DNA of 12,591 nucleotides from JBJENW01 sp051880395. GTDB lineage: Bacteria; Bacillota; Clostridia; Lachnospirales; Lachnospiraceae. The position numbers and the translations under genes were made by a program. Positions within the stretch are counted from its first letter, which is position 1, and each line of letters begins with the position of its first letter. Shown here one piece after another: positions 7,199 to 12,591 of this stretch. The stretch is taken from positions 1-12,591 of the forward strand of contig JBJENW010000177.1 in assembly GCA_051880395.1 (NCBI GenBank). Reading direction: 5' to 3'. The notes beneath the pieces are model-generated. The model did not search any database. It was not told where the DNA came from and worked only from the letters and a program-made list of their open reading frames with translations.

Positions 7199-8164
7199 TT
7201 ATATTTCATATAACTTCGGCAGCCGATCCAGCGTAATCGCATACGCATGCTGATACAATCGTGTTAATGCCTCGTATGAATTAAACTTCTCCGTCAATGT
7301 AAATTCACCGCTCCAGGCCATATACCACAGCCATGGTGTGTGCATCTCTTGTAATGCATCTGCATCCGGAATGATTCCTGTCTCTGCCAGTGCTATTCCC
7401 TTTTTCTGTTTCGATAGTTTTCCTAATTCCCCATATTCCTCCCGAAACGCTCCATGCGCGTGTGCAGGCGGGTAAAGGTCTCTGGATACAATATCGCAGT
7501 ATGCATCCCCCACATACCCTTCTTCCAACGGACAGTTCCATACCCAGATCAGATTATGCAACGCATGCTTTTGCGTAAAATATTGAAACATAAACCGATA
7601 CAATTCTTTCGCCACTTTCGGGCCTTTTCTGCCCCACCAGAACCAATCACCTTCCGACTCATGAAACGGCCTCCATAAAATCGGCACATGCTTGTCACAA
7701 AACGGTTTTAACAATGCTGCCATTACATCTAAATCCTTACAAAACGCCAAGTATTCCGGCGTTCCTTCCTTTAACGCTTCTTCGGGATCATAATCCGTTT
7801 TCTCACTATAAAACGATTTATCCCTGCCTCCGATCGGAGAAAACCAGTGCCAGGTAAACGTGAGTAAGCCACCCTTTTTCGCCCATTCCCACGCTTTTTT
7901 AAGCGTGCCTCTATTCCTTTCCACTTCTGTAACACAGGCTTCATCCGCTGTTTCTAACCGGATATTTGGCGAATATGCCAATAATTCAAATCCACACAAA
8001 GCCGGTAATTTTCCCGTTACTTCCTGTATCTTTTGCAATTCTTCCTGCTCCATGGTCTGTGTATGCTGCCCTGTCAGGATTCCTTTTCCCTCGATACTTG
8101 CTAAATATGTCATAACATCTCGCACTTCTTTGATCGCATTAGGATCTACCGGTATTTTTATCAT
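7199..8164 (-). CDS. Cytoplasmic glycoside hydrolase family 26 (beta-mannanase type)
   Basis: A 321-residue single-domain enzyme matching the size of a bare GH26 TIM barrel. Conserved landmarks include TGQH (31-34), TWHWFSP (104-110), WRPFHE with the probable acid/base Glu169, and ALAETG with the probable nucleophile Glu261. GH26 enzymes are retaining beta-mannanases, or act on related beta-glycans. There is no signal peptide or carbohydrate-binding module, so it probably works inside the cell on imported oligosaccharides. No transporter, other glycosidase or sugar regulator lies next to it, so the exact substrate is open. The start is supported by the upstream purine tract GGAAGGGAAG, and a promoter lies at 8221-8249. 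No strong terminator was found downstream. Confidence 0.9.
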   Translation of the reverse strand: MIKIPVDPNAIKEVRDVMTYLASIEGKGILTGQHTQTMEQEELQKIQEVTGKLPALCGFELLAYSPNIRLETADEACVTEVERNRGTLKKAWEWAKKGGLLTFTWHWFSPIGGRDKSFYSEKTDYDPEEALKEGTPEYLAFCKDLDVMAALLKPFCDKHVPILWRPFHESEGDWFWWGRKGPKVAKELYRFMFQYFTQKHALHNLIWVWNCPLEEGYVGDAYCDIVSRDLYPPAHAHGAFREEYGELGKLSKQKKGIALAETGIIPDADALQEMHTPWLWYMAWSGEFTLTEKFNSYEALTRLYQHAYAITLDRLPKLYEI

Positions 8165-8220
8165 ATTATTTTCTTCCCTTCCTACATCGTTTTCCCTTTA
8201 TTTCTTTCTCCTTTTCTTCC

Positions 8221-8249
8221 ATAGTAACATGGTAATACAAAATAGTAAA
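8221..8249 (-). promoter_or_regulatory. Probable promoter of the GH26 gene
   Basis: On the minus strand TTTACT (8249-8244) and TACTAT (8226-8221) are 17 bases apart, each matching the sigma-A consensus at four of six positions. Transcription would start near 8213, about 50 bases before the GH26 ATG. Confidence 0.5.
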
Positions 8250-8300
8250 GAAAAAGCACATATTTTCAAAATTAGTCTATCAATTTCCCCTTTTTTATTA

Positions 8301-8306
8301 TATAAT
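8301..8306 (+). promoter_or_regulatory. Possible -10 element for the chemoreceptor gene
   Basis: A perfect TATAAT in an AT-rich stretch, about 120 bases before the chemoreceptor ATG. The matching -35 region is poor (TATCAA-like), so activation by a regulator may be needed or the real promoter may differ. No sigma-D/sigma-28 flagellar-type promoter was recognised. Confidence 0.3.
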
Positions 8307-8330
8307 AGTAATATCATACAAGGTTTTGTA

Positions 8331-8393
8331 GATTTGTATCTATTATTTCGTTTTTTTGCCAAAAGGCATCCAGTGTAAAAAACGTTACAAATC
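8331..8393 (+). promoter_or_regulatory. Inverted repeats in the chemoreceptor leader, possible folded RNA or operator
   Basis: GATTTGTA (8331-8338) is perfectly complementary to TACAAATC (8386-8393), and the enclosed segment contains a TGCC-AAAA-GGCA hairpin (8357-8368). Overlapping the right arm is TGTAA-N6-TTACA (8374-8389), a symmetric 16-base site laid out like CRP/FNR-family operators. The RNA stem and the protein site are alternative readings of the same bases. No known riboswitch core, such as that for cyclic di-GMP, was recognised. Confidence 0.35.
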
Positions 8394-8422
8394 CATACTT
8401 TTAGGAAAAGAGGGGAAGTATT

Positions 8423-10144
8423 ATGAAATTTAAAACCAGACGAATGAGTCTGAGGACAAAAGTTCTGATTCCAGCGATTCTGCTAACAATACTGATCTGT
8501 GTAATTTTAGGAACAGCTGCTTATGAAGGAATCCATAATGGAATGGTTTCCATGGGAATCGAGGAAGCACAAATGGCCGCGAAAATAGCCGTATCCGTGA
8601 CAGATGGGGATCTTGTAGAACAGATTCAACCTAACATGGAAGACTCCGAAGCATATCAAACGCTTCTTACTAATTTACGCTCTGTTCAAGAGAACTATGG
8701 CATCGCTTTTCTTTATACACTGTATGCTGTCGGTTCTAACGTTTACTATGGCGTGGATGCGGACAGTACAGAAGAACAGTGCGACATAGGAGAAACATTT
8801 GAAGTTTCTTACGACGAACTATCAGGCGTTTTTGCCGGAGAACCTTACGCAGAAAGCGCGATTGATTATACCGATGACGGGGATCTGATTTCCGTATATG
8901 AACCGATTCGAAATTCCTCTGGTGAAGTTGTAGGTGTTTTAGGCAGTGATTATGATGCATCTGGCATTGTAGCGAAACTTCACACTACAACTATGCGGAT
9001 GTTTATTTGTACCATACTCTGTCTGGTCGCTGCGATTATCATTTACTGTCTTTTGACGAGACGAATCACATATGCCTTACGCAGAGTAAATCAAAAACTA
9101 TATGAACTGGTTCATAATGAAGGCGATTTAACGCAAACATTACATATCAAAACCGGAGATGAACTGGAATTGATTGCAGATAATGTAAATCTTCTTTTGG
9201 GATTCATTCGCGAGATCATGACACATATTGCAGAGGATTCCACACAATTAAACGGTTCCTCAAAAGATGTCGCGCAAAGGCTTTCACAGACAGATCATGA
9301 TATCACACGTATATCAGAAACCATGCAGGAAATGAGCGCCGCAATGGAGGAGACAAGTGCTTCCCTGAATCAGGTCAGCGAATCCATTGAAAAAATATGT
9401 GAAACCGTCGAAGAATTTTCCAAGAATGCCGGTGAAGGCAAAATTTTTTCAGATGGCATCATGGAACATGCGGGACAAATTCAGGAAAATGCGTCGCAAG
9501 AACAAACAAACGCAAACGCTCAGACAACCGAACTGGCCGCAATCGTCAATGAAAAAATCCAGAAGTCCAAGGAAGTTGAAAAAATTAATCTCCTGACAGA
9601 TGAAATCTTAAATATCACCAACCAGACAAATCTGCTGGCACTCAATGCCAGCATTGAAGCAGCACGCGCCGGTGAAGCAGGAAAGGGATTTGCGGTTGTC
9701 GCAGATGAAATCGGAAAACTGGCCACGAATTCAGCCGGGACCGCAGCAGAAATTCAAAAAGTCAGCACCGATGTCGTCACCTCTGTAAATGAACTTGCGC
9801 AAAAGGCAGAACAAATGCTTACTTTTGTAGACGAGGTTGCCATGCATGGATATGAAAAGCTCCTCGAAACAAGCAAAGATCACCACACGGATGTCTATAA
9901 GATTAATCGAATGATGCAGATTTTTGCACAGGAATGTTCCAGCATACGTCAAAACATGGATGAAATCCAAACGATTGTCGCATCCATAAACCGTGCCTTG
10001 GAAGAAAGCACGACCGGTGTCGGAAATATCACACAGGCAGTCACGGATATCACTGGAACAGTCAAAGAACTGGAACAGGATGCCAATCTAAATCAATCGA
10101 TTTCCGAATCCTTGAATCAGGAAGTTGGAAAATTTAAAATATAG
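8423..10144 (+). CDS. Methyl-accepting chemotaxis protein with periplasmic-type sensor domain
   Basis: A 573-residue transmembrane chemoreceptor. Membrane segments lie at about 14-36 and 190-212; the outer region between them (about 37-189) reads like a Cache/PAS-fold sensor, ending with GEVVGVLGSDYDASG. A HAMP linker follows (about 213-265), then a long helical signalling domain. The conserved hairpin tip is clear at about 395-435 (NQTNLLALNASIEAARAGEA, then GKGFAVVADEIGKLA) and would contact CheA and CheW. There is no C-terminal CheR-docking pentapeptide; the protein ends FKI. The start has AGAGGGG seven bases upstream. It is transcribed alone, diverging from GH26, and ends at a strong terminator. 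Ligand unknown; neighbouring GH26 makes a sugar-related cue conceivable, but nothing in the sequence shows it. Confidence 0.95.
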   Translation: MKFKTRRMSLRTKVLIPAILLTILICVILGTAAYEGIHNGMVSMGIEEAQMAAKIAVSVTDGDLVEQIQPNMEDSEAYQTLLTNLRSVQENYGIAFLYTLYAVGSNVYYGVDADSTEEQCDIGETFEVSYDELSGVFAGEPYAESAIDYTDDGDLISVYEPIRNSSGEVVGVLGSDYDASGIVAKLHTTTMRMFICTILCLVAAIIIYCLLTRRITYALRRVNQKLYELVHNEGDLTQTLHIKTGDELELIADNVNLLLGFIREIMTHIAEDSTQLNGSSKDVAQRLSQTDHDITRISETMQEMSAAMEETSASLNQVSESIEKICETVEEFSKNAGEGKIFSDGIMEHAGQIQENASQEQTNANAQTTELAAIVNEKIQKSKEVEKINLLTDEILNITNQTNLLALNASIEAARAGEAGKGFAVVADEIGKLATNSAGTAAEIQKVSTDVVTSVNELAQKAEQMLTFVDEVAMHGYEKLLETSKDHHTDVYKINRMMQIFAQECSSIRQNMDEIQTIVASINRALEESTTGVGNITQAVTDITGTVKELEQDANLNQSISESLNQEVGKFKI

Positions 10145-10145
10145 T

Positions 10146-10194
10146 AAAAAAGATTCCAAGCTTTCATTGTTTTTGAAGTCTTGGAATCTTTTTT
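10146..10194. terminator. Perfect bidirectional intrinsic terminator
   Basis: AAAAAAGATTCCAAG (10146-10160) is exactly complementary to CTTGGAATCTTTTTT (10180-10194), with partial extra pairing TTCA/TGAA inside the loop. The T-run on one strand and A-run on the other make it work in both directions. It starts two bases after the chemoreceptor stop and lies just beyond the restored stop (10202) of the convergent coiled-coil gene. Confidence 0.9.
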
Positions 10195-10201
10195 CTTCCA
10201 C

Positions 10202-10283
10202 TTATTTCAAAATGTCTTCCAAATGCTGTTTCGGTGTCGTGATTGGATATCTGAATACCTCTTTTATTTTGTCTAATCGTTCC
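10202..10283 (-). pseudogene. Out-of-frame C-terminal tail of the coiled-coil gene
   Basis: Directly after the coiled-coil gene's stop, the +1 frame is open down to a TAA at 10204-10202 and encodes a tail with coding character (RERLDKIKEVFRYP followed by ITTPKQHLEDILK). Removing one A from the A6 run at 10288-10293 joins it smoothly as DELPFYRERLDK, adding 28 residues in place of the last Leu. The restored stop sits eight bases from the terminator stem. This strongly suggests a recent frameshift or an assembly error in a homopolymer. Confidence 0.65.
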
Positions 10284-11075
10284 CTATAAAAAAGGTAATT
10301 CATCCTCCAGATGATCTGGTATGCCCATAAACCCGTCATTATTTCTTGATTCTCCTGCCAATCTTTCCATTAACACATTCTCTAATTTATGTTCCTCTTT
10401 CAAGGAATCAAATGTATCGGCGATCTTTGCCAAAGAAGGACCTTTATAAATCACAAAATAAGCATTTTTCAAATCCTCAACGTATTCTTTCCCATTAGAC
10501 CTTGATTGTGCTATGCCATTTTTAAACCACAAGCCAATTGCTTTCTCTTTTGAAATGCCATAAACAGCAAAACAGAAATCTCCTCGCCAACTAGTACTTT
10601 TTACTATAAGTGGACCTTTTAATAGCTTATTATATTTGCTATATAATAAGCCAATCGTATGTTTGATTTCAAAATCTGCATAATCAATCATTTTCATGTC
10701 TTCCTGCCAGTTCGAACTTCCTTTTAAAGTGGTTAAATTTTCCATCTGCTCTTTTATTTTGCTTAGCTCATTTCTAACTCCATCTATCTGTTTTACTTCT
10801 TCTAATCTCTCTAACTTTTCATCCAGTCTATGTTCTATCTCTTCCATCTGCCCAAGTAATTTCTCAATTTTTTTTATTTTTATTGTAACGTCTTTTTGTA
10901 TTTCTGTAATTTCATTTTTTTCACGCTCAAATTCCTCTTTATTATTTTTCTGTTCGCTTATTAGCAATTGCTGCATCGTCTTTGTTTCTTTGTACATTTC
11001 AAAAATTTCTGGTACTTCTTGTTTCAATTTTGCAGAAATTGATAAAATATTTTTATATTCATTTAGCTCTCCCAT
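10284..11075 (-). CDS. Coiled-coil protein coupled to the helicase, C-terminus probably frameshifted
   Basis: I do not recognise the family. From the chosen ATG (11075) it has 263 residues: a Lys/Glu-rich coiled coil at about 15-118, then a mixed alpha/beta region (about 120-263) with TSWRGDFCFAVYG and IGLWFKNGIAQS. No signal peptide or membrane segment is seen, so it should be cytoplasmic. The ATG at 11075 is preferred over an upstream TTG at 11102 because GAGGAGG lies about ten bases before it. It overlaps the helicase stop by 13 bases, so the two are translationally coupled and likely act together. The frame ends at 10284 beside an A6 run; one base fewer would extend the protein by 27 residues to about 290. 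It could be a partner subunit of a helicase-based DNA-processing or defence system, which is inference only. Confidence 0.7.
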   Translation of the reverse strand: MGELNEYKNILSISAKLKQEVPEIFEMYKETKTMQQLLISEQKNNKEEFEREKNEITEIQKDVTIKIKKIEKLLGQMEEIEHRLDEKLERLEEVKQIDGVRNELSKIKEQMENLTTLKGSSNWQEDMKMIDYADFEIKHTIGLLYSKYNKLLKGPLIVKSTSWRGDFCFAVYGISKEKAIGLWFKNGIAQSRSNGKEYVEDLKNAYFVIYKGPSLAKIADTFDSLKEEHKLENVLMERLAGESRNNDGFMGIPDHLEDELPFL

Positions 11076-12499
11076 TTGCTCAATACCTCCTCTATATTCC
11101 AATTATTTAACTGCTTCTCAGCCACCCACTCCATTATCTGAAGCAAATACTCCTTCACAAAATAGAAATCCGTTTCATCAAAAAAGCTTTTTATATCCGC
11201 TTCCATATCCCACAAAGCAAACCAAACCGAATTTATTGCCAACTCAGGTTCTAAAATAAATGTTACCAACTTAGGTTCTATTTCCATAAATCCCTTCTGA
11301 TATCTTTTCAAACCATCTTTATGCTTTGCGATAATATATTGCCGTAATGCCTCTTTTTTATAAACCTCTTCCTTTAATTTGGACGCTGCTATTTCGGCTT
11401 TGCAAAGCGCAATTTTTTCAATAGATGCATTTGCCTTTTTATAATGTTCTAGCGCTACATCATATAAACCATTGTCAAAATTTCTTTCTGCCGAGGCATA
11501 CCAATCCTCAGAATCATTCGTTAACGCGTTGAGATGTAGTTTACGAAAATCATATGTCTTGAACCATTCATATTTTACCGGTTTACTCTCATATTTTTTC
11601 AATTCATCATAAATGATTTCAACAGGCCCTTCTTCCATTATACATAAATAATTTCTAGCTCTTGTAATCGCCACATAGAAAAGATTAAAATAATATCGAA
11701 ATCTCGTATTTCTCACTTTTTCATTTTGTATAATCCTTCTCCATTCCTCCATATCTTGACTTAAAATATCTACACACAATATATATTTATATTCCATACC
11801 TTTAATTTCCGCCACGTAATGAATAATCTTATTCTCTGCTCCCTCATAAGCATCTTTTCCTATTATATTAATCAGTTTCTCTTTTTCTTCCTCATTTGCC
11901 ACAAGAACAGCCACATCCGGATAATCCAATAATTTCAGCACCACATTCTTTATATTTCTATCTGAATATGCCAATCGCATAATCGGACATCCTTCTTTAT
12001 GCGATTTTTCCTCTGATCGATTCTCGTATATTCCAACTCTAGCATTTCGCAATTTAGACAATGAATTCGCCATATTTACAATTTCCTTTTGACAACGGAA
12101 ATTCTCAGTCAAAACCTGGATACGCAAATCCTTTCTGATTTTACTTCTATACCAGCTTTCATTTCTTTTCTCGTTAAATTTTCTATACAGACTTTCCATT
12201 CTTTCTTCGTCAAACATAGTTGGGTTAATAATCTGATTTCTATCCCCTGCCATAACGATATAATCTTTATTTTCAACTAATTCAGATAAAAAATAAATCT
12301 GCAATTCTGTATAATCCTGAATTTCATCAATAACCATAAATTGAAAACGTTCTTGTTCAAACATATTCGCTTCCTTTAAAGCCTTATAAGTTTTTCGAAC
12401 CAAATCATTTTCATCAACTAACTCATTTTTTTGCATCCAGCCCTTATAATATTTTTTATAAAGCTGGTACATCTCTTCTCTATCCTTTTTTTTAACCAT
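11063..12499 (-). CDS. SF1/UvrD-type helicase fragment lacking its N-terminal Walker A half
   Basis: The C-terminal two-thirds of an SF1A helicase. Visible motifs are II (VIDEIQDYT, 56-64), III (GDRNQIINP, 85-93), IV (TENFRC, 131-136), V (VAEIKGMEYKYIL, 229-241) and VI (YVAITRARNYL, 275-285). Residues about 330-400 look like TPR-type helices and the rest is an unassigned helical tail. Motif I (GxGKT) and Ia are missing, so this piece alone cannot bind ATP normally. The ATG at 12499 lacks a good ribosome binding site, and the same frame is open further upstream, with coding character (HKQLDEYLKISEKYS), to a TAG at 12547-12545. It is therefore a 5'-truncated gene rather than a short helicase. 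The low GC resembles its partner gene and differs from the rest of the window. Its stop overlaps the start of the coiled-coil gene. Confidence 0.75.
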   Translation of the reverse strand: MVKKKDREEMYQLYKKYYKGWMQKNELVDENDLVRKTYKALKEANMFEQERFQFMVIDEIQDYTELQIYFLSELVENKDYIVMAGDRNQIINPTMFDEERMESLYRKFNEKRNESWYRSKIRKDLRIQVLTENFRCQKEIVNMANSLSKLRNARVGIYENRSEEKSHKEGCPIMRLAYSDRNIKNVVLKLLDYPDVAVLVANEEEKEKLINIIGKDAYEGAENKIIHYVAEIKGMEYKYILCVDILSQDMEEWRRIIQNEKVRNTRFRYYFNLFYVAITRARNYLCIMEEGPVEIIYDELKKYESKPVKYEWFKTYDFRKLHLNALTNDSEDWYASAERNFDNGLYDVALEHYKKANASIEKIALCKAEIAASKLKEEVYKKEALRQYIIAKHKDGLKRYQKGFMEIEPKLVTFILEPELAINSVWFALWDMEADIKSFFDETDFYFVKEYLLQIMEWVAEKQLNNWNIEEVLSKWES

Positions 12500-12544
12500 A
12501 GAATATTTTTCCGAGATTTTCAGATACTCATCTAACTGTTTATG

Positions 12545-12591
12545 CTAACTTCTAATGTCCCACACCTGCTCGCCTTGCATGTCCGGGACAA
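12545..12591 (-). other. Junction where the helicase frame meets foreign GC-rich DNA
   Basis: Reading on the minus strand, the last 44 bases before the TAG (12547-12545) are 55% GC by hand count, far above the AT-rich helicase, and encode an open stretch ending GEQVWDIRS in the same frame before the stop. TGTCCC (12556-12561) and GGGACA (12585-12590) form a six-base inverted pair. The simplest reading is the end of an inserted element or rearranged gene that replaced the helicase N-terminus. Too little is visible to name an insertion sequence. Confidence 0.3.

Noticed and set aside
7860..8378. Plus-strand open frame of 172 codons across the GH26 start and the intergenic region
   Set aside because: Opposite a convincing GH26 gene; the product is a Phe/Ser-rich shadow of purine-rich sequence on the other strand.
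8374..8389. Catabolite-repression (cre) site before the chemoreceptor gene
   Set aside because: The palindrome is TGTAA-N6-TTACA, two bases longer than the cre layout and without its central CG in register.
10287..10295. T-TTT-TTA heptamer as a programmed -1 frameshift site
   Set aside because: A -1 shift gives only four codons before a stop; the meaningful tail is in the +1 frame, so a base loss or slippage fits better.
10696..11259. Plus-strand Ser/Phe/Cys-rich open frame opposite the coiled-coil gene
   Set aside because: Typical antisense image of Lys/Glu-rich coiled-coil codons.

Overview
The window looks like a chromosomal segment of a Gram-positive Clostridia bacterium, most likely a motile gut Lachnospiraceae. 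The basis is low-to-moderate GC, strong purine-rich ribosome binding sites, and the protein families: a DUF5050-like propeller, BIG2 surface proteins, a LytS/YehU-type kinase, a cytoplasmic GH26 enzyme and a Cache-type chemoreceptor. This is inference from protein style; no rRNA or marker gene is present. No complete mobile element, CRISPR array or tRNA was found.

Left part (1-3139). A GC-rich stretch of unknown nature (21-110) is followed by a good sigma-A promoter and a membrane-anchored DUF5050-type beta-propeller protein (199-1242, +). It converges on a 588-residue sensor histidine kinase with an extracytoplasmic domain and seven predicted membrane segments (1373-3139, -). A strong hairpin without a U-tract lies between the two.

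Centre (3211-8164, - strand). A large secreted protein (1244 aa) has a signal peptide, two BIG2 domains, a Ser/Pro/Lys-rich stalk of ten 12-residue repeats and about eight degenerate copies of an unnamed beta-rich module. It lies 71 bp upstream of the kinase on the same strand, so the two are probably co-transcribed from a promoter at 7055-7084. No response regulator is visible. Upstream sits a cytoplasmic GH26 glycosidase gene (7199-8164) with its own promoter at 8221-8249.

Right part (8423-12591). A chemoreceptor gene (8423-10144, +) is divergent from GH26 and ends at a perfect bidirectional terminator. Running toward it on the - strand is a two-gene, translationally coupled AT-rich unit. 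The first gene is an SF1/UvrD-type helicase that lacks its Walker A half (11063-12499). The second is a coiled-coil protein (10284-11075) whose natural C-terminus appears to have been cut off by a one-base slip in an A6/T6 run. The helicase frame stops at 12545-12547, where the sequence changes abruptly to GC-rich DNA, suggesting an insertion or rearrangement junction. This accessory, apparently decaying module is the most unusual part of the window, with the repeat-built secreted protein plus orphan kinase second.
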